NCBI RefSeq assembly: GCF_003352085.1
Contig: NZ_CP025804.1
Coordinates: 2,232,001 to 2,296,000, forward strand
Length of the DNA stretch: 64,000 nucleotides
Source of the DNA: Sulfitobacter sp. SK012
GTDB lineage: Bacteria > Pseudomonadota > Alphaproteobacteria > Rhodobacterales > Rhodobacteraceae
Reading direction: 5' to 3'
Part shown: piece by piece, positions 9,575 to 18,028 of the stretch
Position numbering within the stretch: the first letter of the stretch is position 1
How the letters are laid out: each line of letters begins with the position of its first letter
The notes under the pieces: model-generated
Told to the model about the DNA's origin: nothing
Database searches by the model: none
The model's input: only the letters and a program-made list of their open reading frames with translations
Translations under genes and position numbers: made by a program

Positions 9575-10974
9575 TTACCCGCGGCGTCCCAGTAATCGGA
9601 AAAGATATCTTCGACCTTTGGCTCGCGTGGTGGGATTTCACGGATGATCTTGGCCGTTTGCATGAAGTGTTTCCAATGCACGTTGTCATCGATCGAATTG
9701 CCCCCCCATGATCCACATCCCATCGACAGAGAAAACGGCATTCCGTTGGTGAAGGACCCACCGGTTGCGAAGGTGTGCGCCTGATTGACGATCACCCGGC
9801 AGGTTGGGATTTCCATACCAAGCTGTAGCGCACGTTCTGGAGAGGTGGAATGCAGACCAACGGAGTGACCAGCCCCTTGATAGGCCATAATCTCATTGGT
9901 GATCTTGAGCGCATCGTCAAAGTCGTGGGCGCGGTAGAGCGCTGCGACACGGGAAAGTTTCTCACCTGAAAGCGGATGATTAGGTCCGATGCCCTTGGTT
10001 TCGACGGCTAGGAATTTGGTGTTTGCGGGCACCTCATTTTCCATAGCCAACGCTTGCAACATTTTGTCCGCGTCTTGGGCAATGACAGACCTGTTGAGGT
10101 GTCCGTCGGGCCATAATTTGCTGATTATTCTGGCCTCGTCGGTCACCTGAACGCCACCTGCAATAGCCAGAGCAGCCATGAATTCATCGTAGATTGCATC
10201 GACCACGACGATTGAATTCTCAGACGAGCAAGAGGTAGCATTGTCGAATGTTTTGGAGGCGGTGATCTTTTCGGCGGCTGCATCCAGATCGCAAGTTTCG
10301 TCGACTATCACTGTGACGTTGCCTGCGCCCACGGCGAGCGCAGGGGTCCCAGATGTATAGGCCCGTCTGACGTTGTTTTGTGATCCCGTCACCACGATCA
10401 GATCGCTGATTTCAAGCAAACGCTGGGTTTTTTCTTTGCTGCCCTTGCCGGGGACCATTTGAACCAGATCACGGTCTTCACCGATCTTGTCGAATTCAGC
10501 GTGAATATACCCAATTAAGACCTCGCAGGCCGGTACGCCTTTTGGGGAGGGGGACAACACAATTGCGTTGCCGCATTTCAGGGCATTGATGATGTTATTT
10601 GCGGGCGTCGCGGCAGGGTTTGTCGAAGGCACAACGGCCCCAATCACCCCGATCGGACGGGCAATTTCGGTGATACCTGTTTCAGCGTTGTCGCTGATGA
10701 CGCCGTAGGTTTTGGCCGTGGCAATGTCGCGCATCAAACCCAATGTTTTGCGGTGATTTTTGGTGATTTTGTCGGGCACGTTGCCAAGGCCAGTTGTTTC
10801 AACGGCCAATTCAGCAAGGCGAGTGTTTCTGGAGGGCTCCATGATCGCCCATGCAGCAGCCTGGGCTGCGCGGTCATAGCGAACTTGAGAGCCATTTGCC
10901 TCAAAACGTCGTTGCGCGGAGCGGGCGCTTTCAACAACGGCTTCGACTTCGGCAAGATCATCAAGAACGGTCAT
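9571..10974 (-). CDS. sauS: CoA-acylating aldehyde dehydrogenase, sulfoacetaldehyde type
   Basis: A 467-residue member of the acylating aldehyde dehydrogenase family (AdhE/EutE/SauS group). The nucleophile is Cys249 in NATSCSSENS. The motif VPSTNPAATPANN near 115-127 and the NAD-binding segment VTGSQNNVRRAYTSG near 195-209 are also typical. In the sulfoacetate pathway the enzyme reduces sulfoacetyl-CoA to sulfoacetaldehyde with release of CoA. There are no microcompartment-targeting extensions or encapsulation genes nearby, which argues against a EutE/PduP role. Cotranscribed with sauT (4-bp overlap) and the TTT transporter genes. No sulfoacetaldehyde acetyltransferase (xsc) lies in the window; it would have to be elsewhere. 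Confidence 0.75.
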   Translation of the reverse strand: MTVLDDLAEVEAVVESARSAQRRFEANGSQVRYDRAAQAAAWAIMEPSRNTRLAELAVETTGLGNVPDKITKNHRKTLGLMRDIATAKTYGVISDNAETGITEIARPIGVIGAVVPSTNPAATPANNIINALKCGNAIVLSPSPKGVPACEVLIGYIHAEFDKIGEDRDLVQMVPGKGSKEKTQRLLEISDLIVVTGSQNNVRRAYTSGTPALAVGAGNVTVIVDETCDLDAAAEKITASKTFDNATSCSSENSIVVVDAIYDEFMAALAIAGGVQVTDEARIISKLWPDGHLNRSVIAQDADKMLQALAMENEVPANTKFLAVETKGIGPNHPLSGEKLSRVAALYRAHDFDDALKITNEIMAYQGAGHSVGLHSTSPERALQLGMEIPTCRVIVNQAHTFATGGSFTNGMPFSLSMGCGSWGGNSIDDNVHWKHFMQTAKIIREIPPREPKVEDIFSDYWDAAGK

Positions 10975-11002
10975 TTGGGACGTTTCCTACTGTTTAAGAG
11001 AT

Positions 11003-11032
11003 GATCCTCACCCGATATACCGGGTGAGGATC
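11003..11032 (-). promoter_or_regulatory. Intercistronic stem-loop between tctC and sauS
   Basis: GATCCTCACCCG and CGGGTGAGGATC form a perfect 12-bp stem with a 6-nt loop in the 77-bp gap between tctC (ends 11052) and sauS (starts 10974). No U-run follows. Such hairpins downstream of binding-protein genes usually protect the upstream mRNA and reduce read-through, giving more binding protein than downstream enzyme. Confidence 0.6.
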
Positions 11033-11051
11033 TATTTGATATCGTGTGGCT

Positions 11052-12020
11052 CTACAGACCTGCGAGCAGGTCTTTCAAGGTCTCTTCACGTGCGGCCCAC
11101 ATGGCCAGCACTTCGTCGCGCGTCATGATGTGCATGGGAGAACCACCAGCTTTCATTTTGCTGGCTACGCGCTTGTTTTCGAACATCGTTGGGACCGTTG
11201 CCGCCAGTTTGTCGATGATCGCTTGCGGTGTACCTTTTGGCACCATCACGCCACGAAAGTTCACGGAGGCATTATCAACGTCCAAACCGCCTTCTTTCAT
11301 TGTAGGAACGTCTGGCAGGAACTCATTCCGTTCTAAATCAGCTACGGCGAGGATTTTGACATTGCCCGCTTGTTCGGCGCGAAAAGCGTCAGACAGGTTA
11401 TTGATGCCTGCCATAACGTCGCCTGCGATCACGGCTTTCATTGCTGCTGCACCACCGCCCTTTGTTGGGATGTAGGCTATTTTCATGTCGCCAGCTTTTT
11501 CCATTTGCAAGGCTGCAATATGGTGGCCAACAAACAGTCCTGCGCCTGATGTTGTCAGTTTGCCAGGGTTAGCCTTCGCGAAATCAACTACGTCTTTTAG
11601 CGTATTGAATTCGCTATCTTTTCCAACGACAAGAACCGCAGGATCTGCACCCCAGTTTGCGATGGGTTCAAAGGATTCTGCGCTGTACTCAACGCCACCT
11701 TTGATGGATTGCGCGATGAAGTGGGGGATGTTGTAGGCCCCAAGCGTATACCCATCTGCTTCGGCTTGTCCCGCAAGCCAATTCCAACCGACACGGCCAC
11801 CAGCTCCTGGCTTGTTCAGGATTGCGATTGGCATGCCCAACGCGTCCTCATTGCCAGCGGTCATGGTCACGATACGCGCCTGAAAATCGGTTGCACCGCC
11901 CGCGCCGTAGCTGACCATCATCATGATGGGGCGCTCTGGATAGTTGGCATGACCGTCAGCAGACGCTGTTTGGGTCAGGCCCATTAGGGCGCAGGCGGCC
12001 CCAGCTAGTAACTTTTTCAT
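11052..12020 (-). CDS. tctC: TTT transporter solute-binding protein (Bug/TctC family)
   Basis: A 322-residue periplasmic binding protein. The signal peptide MKKLLAGAACALMGLTQTAS is cleaved near residue 22. The mature part starts with the family motif YPERPIMMMVSYGAGGATD and includes LNKPGAGGRVGWNWL, the Bug-family ligand-binding loop. A strong GGAGGAA ribosome site precedes 12020. It delivers small carboxylates to TctAB. It sits in the order tctA-tctB-tctC ahead of sauS-sauT, so a C2-sulfonate such as sulfoacetate is the likely ligand (inference from the enzymes). Confidence 0.88.
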   Translation of the reverse strand: MKKLLAGAACALMGLTQTASADGHANYPERPIMMMVSYGAGGATDFQARIVTMTAGNEDALGMPIAILNKPGAGGRVGWNWLAGQAEADGYTLGAYNIPHFIAQSIKGGVEYSAESFEPIANWGADPAVLVVGKDSEFNTLKDVVDFAKANPGKLTTSGAGLFVGHHIAALQMEKAGDMKIAYIPTKGGGAAAMKAVIAGDVMAGINNLSDAFRAEQAGNVKILAVADLERNEFLPDVPTMKEGGLDVDNASVNFRGVMVPKGTPQAIIDKLAATVPTMFENKRVASKMKAGGSPMHIMTRDEVLAMWAAREETLKDLLAGL

Positions 12021-12060
12021 TGTAGTTCCTCCCTTAAGTGAATTCTGCCGCTTGTGCGGT

Positions 12061-12531
12061 TCAGAAAAAAATCTCCCGCGGCGTGTACACTTTGAGCAGT
12101 AGTGCGAAGAGACCGTACATAACGGCCATAAAACAGGCCGTTGTGATGACGCGCTTAACCCATGATTTCAGCGCATTGTGTGGCGCAGGGTCGTACTGGC
12201 TAAGCAGAATGAAAAACGCGATTGTTGTGGCTGTGTAAAACCCGAGGCCTTTGGCCACCCAGAAAATGTAGATCAGTGCGATGACCAACCCAGGTGCTAG
12301 GTTTTTGAACTGTGTCATGGAGATGCCGTTGCCGACTTTGGTCCACCCAAGGCAGGCCTTGAGGAAGGTCCAGATCGCTAAGACAACAAATACGGTTGAG
12401 ATCAGGCGCGGGAATAGAAACGCCTCGGACGGTTGTTGTGTGTAGCTGATGTAGCAGACGGTTACTCCGACGGCTGCCACGATACCGGAGCCAATGATGT
12501 GCTGAAGACGGGGCAGGGAGATAGTGCTCAT
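12061..12531 (-). CDS. tctB: TTT transporter small membrane subunit TctB
   Basis: A 156-residue protein with four predicted transmembrane helices: ~13-29, ~38-58, ~78-100 (LAPGLVIALIYIFWVAKGLG) and ~125-150. This is the usual size and topology of TctB. Its start overlaps the stop of tctA by 4 bp (12528-12531), showing translational coupling. It forms the membrane complex with TctA. Confidence 0.85.
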   Translation of the reverse strand: MSTISLPRLQHIIGSGIVAAVGVTVCYISYTQQPSEAFLFPRLISTVFVVLAIWTFLKACLGWTKVGNGISMTQFKNLAPGLVIALIYIFWVAKGLGFYTATTIAFFILLSQYDPAPHNALKSWVKRVITTACFMAVMYGLFALLLKVYTPREIFF

Positions 12532-14039
12532 GCCATGATTTCCTCTTTGGATGTGTAGCGCTGTGATCTGAGCTCCATATAGGCAGAGTAAAGGATCGAC
12601 AGGACCACAACCGCTATGAGGAACAGGTTCAATATGCCAGTTAGGAAATAGGGGGCGAGACCGTCAGTGGCCGTAGCGATCATGCTGCCTTGGATGAAGT
12701 TGCTTTCCGCGATGGGCCCTAGGATTAGACCAAGGACGAGTGGTGCCGCGGAAAAACCGAACCGTTCAAGGAAATACATCATCACCCCGAGCGAGGCCAT
12801 GACATAGACATCGCCCATGCTGGATTGAACCGAATAGCTTCCGAAGACGGCAAGACCCAGCACAATCGCGGCCATCATGGACTGTGGAACTTGGGCGACC
12901 CGCGCGGCCATACCCGCCACATAAAGCCCAAAGATACACATCAAGATTTGCCCAATGAGCATCGAGTTGATGAAGGTCCACGCCACGTCAGGGTGGTTGT
13001 CGAACAGATCAGTGCCGGGAAAGATGCCATGGATCAGTAGGCCACCGAGCAGGACCGCAGCGGTAGGAGACCCGGGGATCGAGAGCGTGAGGAGGGGGAC
13101 CAATGAAGGACCTACCATTGCGTTGTTAGCAGACTCCGCAGCGATCAACCCTTCGGGATGACCGGTGCCGAATTTGTCGCGATCAGTGCTGAATTTCTTG
13201 GATTGATCATAGGCGACAAGCCCTGCGATTTGGCCACCGACACCCGGTATCAATCCGATGATTGAGCCGGTGATCGTGCCGATGCCCATCGCGCGTTTGT
13301 AACGGAAAAGCTCGGATATTGCCCCTTTGATTGGGTGTTTTTTGACTTGGATCGCTTCGGCCCCGTCGTTTTTGCGGCCTTTTGCAAACATGGTGATGAC
13401 CTGAGGGATTGCGAACAACCCGATGAGTGCCGCGATGATGTTGATGCCGCCGCCCAAAGAGGGGTGAAAGATAAAGCGCTGCGCGCCCATGATGTCGTCA
13501 AATCCGATTGTTGCAAGCCATAAGCCGATGCAACCTGAGAGCAATCCTTTGACCACCGATTTGGAATCCAGTGATCCAATGACTGTCACCCCAAGGATCG
13601 CGAGCCAGAACAGATGGCTTGGGCCAAATGCGAGTGCCCATTGTGCCAAAACGGGCGTCAGAAAAATGAGGAGAAGAACGCCGAACACACCGCCAACCGC
13701 TGACGATAAGAACGATAGCTGTAAGGCTTTGGCACCTTCACCATTTAGCGCCATCGCGTGCCCATCAAGGGTGGTGGCGATATTTGCGGGCGCACCTGGA
13801 ATTTTGAGGAGGATTGCCGAAACCGCACCACCTGCGACCGTTGATGTGTAGGCTGCGCCAAGCAAGATCAGCCCTTGAGCTGCCTCGAGTTGGAAGGTGA
13901 ACGGGATCAGCAGGGCAACGGCCATTGTAGGCGATAATCCCGGTGTCGCGCCAAGAATTAAGCCACCAATTGTGCCCAACAGAAGTAGGCCAAAATTGAT
14001 CGGCGTGAAGACGTCACCAAAGTAGTAGATGAATTCCAT
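12528..14039 (-). CDS. tctA: TTT transporter large membrane subunit TctA
   Basis: A 503-residue permease with ~12 hydrophobic segments. It carries the two TctA signature loops: GATPGLSPTMAVALLIPFTF near residue 30-50 and GLIPGVGGQIAGLVAYDQSK near 260-280. It is the first gene of the minus-strand operon tctABC-sauST and is divergent from the LacI-type regulator at 14140. It provides secondary transport of a small anion across the inner membrane using the TctC-bound substrate. Confidence 0.9.
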   Translation of the reverse strand: MEFIYYFGDVFTPINFGLLLLGTIGGLILGATPGLSPTMAVALLIPFTFQLEAAQGLILLGAAYTSTVAGGAVSAILLKIPGAPANIATTLDGHAMALNGEGAKALQLSFLSSAVGGVFGVLLLIFLTPVLAQWALAFGPSHLFWLAILGVTVIGSLDSKSVVKGLLSGCIGLWLATIGFDDIMGAQRFIFHPSLGGGINIIAALIGLFAIPQVITMFAKGRKNDGAEAIQVKKHPIKGAISELFRYKRAMGIGTITGSIIGLIPGVGGQIAGLVAYDQSKKFSTDRDKFGTGHPEGLIAAESANNAMVGPSLVPLLTLSIPGSPTAAVLLGGLLIHGIFPGTDLFDNHPDVAWTFINSMLIGQILMCIFGLYVAGMAARVAQVPQSMMAAIVLGLAVFGSYSVQSSMGDVYVMASLGVMMYFLERFGFSAAPLVLGLILGPIAESNFIQGSMIATATDGLAPYFLTGILNLFLIAVVVLSILYSAYMELRSQRYTSKEEIMA

Positions 14040-14087
14040 TTCTCAAACGTCCCAGTCATACCTGTTGTTGACCTTTGAGGTTAGGTG

Positions 14088-14115
14088 ATGAAAATAGTAT
14101 TGCAAATGTTTTCAT
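14088..14115. promoter_or_regulatory. Candidate operator between tctA and the LacI-type gene
   Basis: ATGAAAA and TTTTCAT form a perfect 7-bp inverted repeat separated by 14 bp in the 100-bp divergent spacer. It lies between the two start codons, where a LacI-type repressor could act on both transcripts. LacI sites are usually contiguous palindromes, so the spacing is unusual and the call is tentative. Confidence 0.4.
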
Positions 14116-14139
14116 AAAGACTCCAAAAGGCACTGGCAA

Positions 14140-15165
14140 ATGGCTGATAGTAAACAAAATAAGGTAGATATCTTCGCTGTAGCAAAGCGTGCGAAGGTTT
14201 CTATTTCAACAGTCTCACGTAGCTACAATCATCCAGAACTGGTCAATCCGGCGACTCGCAAGAAGATTGATGCAGCTGTGCGCAAGCTTGGATATATTCG
14301 CAATCGCGCGGCCCAAACCATGCATGGAATTCGCAGCGGAACCATCGGGTTGGTTGTGCCCACAATCGATCACGCGATCTTTGCCGAGGTGATCCAAGCC
14401 TTTTCCGACAGCGTTGACGAACATGGCTTCACGATACTTATCGCGTCGCATGGCTACGACTTGGAGAGGGAATACGCGGTTCTACGGAAATTTCTGGAAC
14501 ACCGCGTCGACGGTGTAGCCATTATCGGGGAGGACCATTCAGAGGAAACCTACGAACTGATAGAGCGCCAAAATATCCAAGCGATTTCGATCTGGAATTA
14601 TACTGAAAACTCGCGGCTATCCTGCGTTGGGGCAGACAATGAGATGGCTGGTAGCTTGGCCGCCCAACATCTTGCGGATCTCAGTCACTTGGACATTGGT
14701 TTGGTGTTCCCTCCGACGACTGACAACGACCGCGCACGCGATAGGCGAAGTGGTGCGCAGTCCATTCTGACCAAAGTTGGTGCCCACGTTCATCCTCAAT
14801 GGGATATTGAAAGCTCATACAGTATTGCTGACGCCAAAGACGCGGCCTTGCAGATCCTGAAAAACAAGCACCGCCCAAGCGCAATACTATGTGGAAATGA
14901 TGTTCTAGCGATGGGGGTTTTGTATGCCGCGCGACGTTGCGGCCTGAGCGTTCCCGAAGACCTATCCATAATTGGAATTGGCGATTTTAAAGGCTCAAAC
15001 GAAGTGGAGCCTGGTTTGACAACCATTCGCCTCCCGGCCCGGGAAATCGGACGCCAAGCTGGGGAGCACCTTAGTCGATCTATCATCGGTGAATTGACAG
15101 AGAGACGGCGAGTCAGCTGCGATATTGCGTTGATCGAACGTGGCACCTGCAAACACAAACCTTAG
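14140..15165 (+). CDS. LacI-family transcriptional regulator
   Basis: A 341-residue repressor. The N-terminal helix-turn-helix and hinge are clear (VDIFAVAKRAKVSISTVSRS, then KKIDAAVRKLGYIRNRAAQT). Residues ~62-335 form the periplasmic-binding-protein-like effector domain with typical segments TIGLVVPTIDHAIFAEVI and RPSAILCGNDVLAMG. It is divergent from the tctABC-sauST operon, which it most likely controls in response to the transported sulfonate or a breakdown product (inference). An AAAAGG ribosome site precedes the ATG. Confidence 0.88.
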   Translation: MADSKQNKVDIFAVAKRAKVSISTVSRSYNHPELVNPATRKKIDAAVRKLGYIRNRAAQTMHGIRSGTIGLVVPTIDHAIFAEVIQAFSDSVDEHGFTILIASHGYDLEREYAVLRKFLEHRVDGVAIIGEDHSEETYELIERQNIQAISIWNYTENSRLSCVGADNEMAGSLAAQHLADLSHLDIGLVFPPTTDNDRARDRRSGAQSILTKVGAHVHPQWDIESSYSIADAKDAALQILKNKHRPSAILCGNDVLAMGVLYAARRCGLSVPEDLSIIGIGDFKGSNEVEPGLTTIRLPAREIGRQAGEHLSRSIIGELTERRRVSCDIALIERGTCKHKP

Positions 15166-15175
15166 TTTCTTTAGC

Positions 15176-15265
15176 GGGCATGAGGTGCAAGAAGCGGACA
15201 TTGTGCTGCGAACAACCATTAGTCAGATTTGTCCGCTTCGCTGGCATTTGCACCAAATCCAAACC
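15176..15265. repeat. Possible degenerate copy of the dispersed non-coding repeat
   Basis: The stretch contains AAGCGGACATTGTGCTGCG and an outward TTTGTCCGCTTCGCTGGC, resembling the GCGGAC...TTCGCTGC motifs in the repeat copies at 48602-48960 and 54963-57840. Similarity is short and the assignment is weak. Confidence 0.25.
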
Positions 15266-15430
15266 AAAAGATGTTGCCTCTGAGCCCAAATGAGCCATCA
15301 TCGTTCAAGATACCCAATCACCGCACGTGAGAAACAGTGAATTTGGACAGCCAATTCAACTGCGTGTTGTCACTTCCTAGGAAGCGATGGTAATTCTCTT
15401 CGCGAATTACATTTGAGGCACGGACCAAAG

Positions 15431-16462
15431 ATGAAAGATGACGACCTTTTGTTGGCCACTCTTGAACGGTTCCCTCGAGCGGAAATCGGGCATCTGGCGA
15501 CCCCTTTGGAGGCCATGCCAAATCTCGGCCGAGAACTAGGATTGTCACTCTTTGTAAAGCGGGATGACTGCACAGGCATTGCATTTGGCGGCAACAAGGT
15601 CCGGCAGATGGAATATTATTTGGGTGCCGCGCAAGCCGTTCATGCCGACGTCCTGCTTATCACAGGGGCCGTACAGTCAAATTTTGTACGCATCGCTGCT
15701 GCAATGGGACGCCGTCTTGGCATGGAGTGTCACATTCAGCTTGAAGAACGTGTGCCCGACATCTCTCATCTTCACCGCACAAACGGTAACGTGCTTTTGG
15801 ACAGATTGCTTGGCGCGACGCTTCATTCCTACCCTGAAGGCGAAGATGAGGCCGGTGCCGACGCTGAAATCGCGCGGATTGCGGATGCGCTGCGGGGTAG
15901 CGGTCAGACGCCCTACATTATTCCTCTTGGCGCTAGCAGCAAACCGTTAGGCGCCCTTGGATACGTCCGGGCGGCGATAGAAGTTTTGCCGCAAATCCAG
16001 GCAGTTGGCGGCATTGATGAAATCGTGGTCGCGTCTGGCAGTGCGCTAACCCATGCTGGTCTCTTGCTTGGCCTTCGTTTGATTGGCGACAAGACCCCGG
16101 TGCGCGGTGTCTGCGTCCGCCGAAATGCAACGCAACAGACCGCGCGCGTCCTCCAACGAGTGGCAGCCACAGCGGCTTTGTTGGGCGTGGATGACCGGGT
16201 TGTCACTCCGGAAGACGTGCACTTGACTGATGCGGCGCTTGGGCCCGGATACGGCCAAATGGCTACTCACACCCGCGCAGCAATTGAACGGACGGCCCGG
16301 ACGGAAGGATTGTTCCTAGATCCAGTCTATACTGGGAAGGTCATGGCAGCACTGATCGCAAAAGCACAAGAAGATGAGTGTAGCGGAAGACGTGTTCTGT
16401 TTTGGCACACGGGCGGGCAACCGGCACTGTTTGGCTACGCCGATCAGTTGTACCAAGATTGA
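15431..16462 (+). CDS. PLP-dependent cysteate sulfo-lyase / D-cysteine desulfhydrase family
   Basis: A 343-residue fold-type II PLP enzyme. The Schiff-base lysine is Lys56 in AFGGNKVRQMEYY, and a phosphate-binding Ser/Gly region follows (ITGAVQSNFVRIAAA). The C-terminal motif LFWHTGGQPALFGY is shared by ACC deaminase, D-cysteine desulfhydrase and L-cysteate sulfo-lyase (CuyA). The start at 15431 is chosen over the TTG at 15413. Its position beside the SauST/TTT locus suggests the CuyA role, splitting L-cysteate to pyruvate, ammonia and sulfite, but the sequence alone does not exclude D-cysteine desulfhydrase. Confidence 0.7.
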   Translation: MKDDDLLLATLERFPRAEIGHLATPLEAMPNLGRELGLSLFVKRDDCTGIAFGGNKVRQMEYYLGAAQAVHADVLLITGAVQSNFVRIAAAMGRRLGMECHIQLEERVPDISHLHRTNGNVLLDRLLGATLHSYPEGEDEAGADAEIARIADALRGSGQTPYIIPLGASSKPLGALGYVRAAIEVLPQIQAVGGIDEIVVASGSALTHAGLLLGLRLIGDKTPVRGVCVRRNATQQTARVLQRVAATAALLGVDDRVVTPEDVHLTDAALGPGYGQMATHTRAAIERTARTEGLFLDPVYTGKVMAALIAKAQEDECSGRRVLFWHTGGQPALFGYADQLYQD

Positions 16463-16638
16463 ATTACGAATTCTGACCATATCAGTCATTGGTGCTTGTC
16501 TTGCGAAAGCTCACTTTGTTCCGGATTTGCGAATTTTAAGAATCCCGCAGTGAATGACTGCCCAGAGCCCGATTTACCAATACTGCAAACCGCAAGACTA
16601 TCTGCTATTCGGAAGGCCTGCCAGCAAACCGATACTTG

Positions 16639-17184
16639 CTAAGAATTACTTGGGCCTTTGCCGACCCTCGGGTGCACCCGAGTACCGTCCGATAATCCGA
16701 TGCACAGCAAGATTTCATCTGCGCGCGGTGCGTCGGGCACCCAAAGGGTCATCGTGTCGATGTGATCAAATGACCATGCCTCATCTTTGTGCCCGAGCGG
16801 TAGATCAATGGTACCTGCCAAAGGCCCAACTTTGTGATTTGAGGGCATCAGTGATTTTCCGCCCCCAACGGCATCGCGCACAGGTTTCCCAAGCATTGGG
16901 TGCAGCACCGCAGCGCCATGCTCCATTGCGCCTGACGATCCAACAAGGGCGGCTTTGCCATAGCAAATAGGTATCCCTGAGAGCATATTCACCAGTTCCT
17001 CTGTCAGAGATCCGCCAAGCAGCGCACCAAATTCGAATAACTTCGAAAGGTCTTCTTGATTGATCCCTGCAAAGGGGTTTCGAACGACTGCTATGGCGGC
17101 GACACGCGTAATCGGTTCGCACGACTTGCCCATTTCATCTGCTGATATGATTTCTTTGGTGAAAATCGTTTTCCGAATGTCCAT
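16639..17184 (-). CDS. DUF1185 (amino-acid-synthesis-like) protein
   Basis: A 181-residue protein with features of the DUF1185 family (RVAAIAVVRNPFAG near 28-42; KAALVGSSGAMEHGAAVLHP near 100-115; PLAGTIDLPLGHKDEAWSFD). The start at 17184 follows a GAGAG ribosome site. Members often lie near amidohydrolases or acyl-CoA genes in catabolic clusters; their reaction is not established. Its stop lies well clear of the convergent PLP gene (ends 16462), and it lies just downstream of a dead MFS transporter on the same strand, so it was probably once cotranscribed with it. Confidence 0.75.
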   Translation of the reverse strand: MDIRKTIFTKEIISADEMGKSCEPITRVAAIAVVRNPFAGINQEDLSKLFEFGALLGGSLTEELVNMLSGIPICYGKAALVGSSGAMEHGAAVLHPMLGKPVRDAVGGGKSLMPSNHKVGPLAGTIDLPLGHKDEAWSFDHIDTMTLWVPDAPRADEILLCIGLSDGTRVHPRVGKGPSNS

Positions 17185-17186
17185 GA

Positions 17187-17760
17187 TCAAACTCTCTTTT
17201 CAACGGCTTGATTAGGTTGGCTTTTGAAATGCTGAAATGCAATCGCAAGTGGGACCACGGATGCAAACAAAATGATGGCAAGCCATATTGGCCCCTGCGT
17301 GCTTCCGGCCCCGTTCAGTAATGCGCTCGCGAACGGGGGCGCGACCAACATGATCACGAAGTAGATTGTAAAAAATATGCCCATTCCGAATGCCCGAACC
17401 TATGGGCGCAGCGCTTGTCCGGACATTGCCATGATGACCCCAGCCGGGGCCATGCCAACCAAACCGAAACACTGGCTTGCGCCAAGTCCGGCACCTGGCA
17501 AGTTTAGCAGCAAAAGGGACACGATTGCGCCCCCCATGCAAATTGACAAAACAACGTTGCGGCCCCCAAAGCGGTCCACAATCTGCCCACATAGCGCCCC
17601 GGAAAAGATCGTCAGCCAGCTTCCGATGCTGATAATACCAGCAGCAGCGATCGCGGTGTGGCCAAAACACTCGAGGACTTTTGGGCCAAAAGACAGGTAC
17701 GTAACACAAACAGATCGAACAACTTCTGGTCTGGGATCTCACGGGAAAACGCAAAGCTAA
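17187..17760 (-). pseudogene. MFS transporter remnant (truncated, nonsense codon)
   Basis: Translating the minus strand from ~17710 gives good MFS transmembrane sequence (FGHTAIAAAGIISIGSWLTI; GQIVDRFGGRNVVLSI) until an in-frame TAG at 17402-17400. The frame then resumes cleanly (VRAFGMGIFFTIYFVIMLV) to the natural stop at 17187. The N-terminal half is missing, and a second frame change lies near 17705-17720. An intact copy would be ~400 residues. Beside sulfonate genes such a transporter could have been a SauU-like or other anion exporter, but that cannot be shown. Confidence 0.7.
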
Positions 17761-17907
17761 CTCAGAAACTCTGCACAGCGCGATGCACCGGTAGCAGAAC
17801 AGATTCGCACCTGTAATTCACAGTTAAATCTACAAAGCCGAAGGATAACTCTCATTGTTTCTAAGAGGTAAACGAAGAACTCCCGCATGACGAGAATTAA
17901 CCATAAA

Positions 17908-17930
17908 TAGGCCATATTTAGGCCATTTTT
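17908..17930. promoter_or_regulatory. Tandem 11-bp direct repeat upstream of RTX gene
   Basis: TAGGCCATATT (17908-17918) and TAGGCCATTTT (17919-17929) lie head to tail with an 11-bp period, close to one DNA turn, ~100 bp upstream of the RTX start at 18029. Such phased half-sites suit a cooperative DNA-binding regulator. No cognate protein is identified. Confidence 0.35.
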
Positions 17931-18028
17931 CAACCACTGGTCAAATCTTGTGGTATCAACTCTCTGGGTTTGGGCGACCGTTCAGCAAGTGTGAAATTTG
18001 TGAATTGCTGGATTTTTTGGAGAGTATT

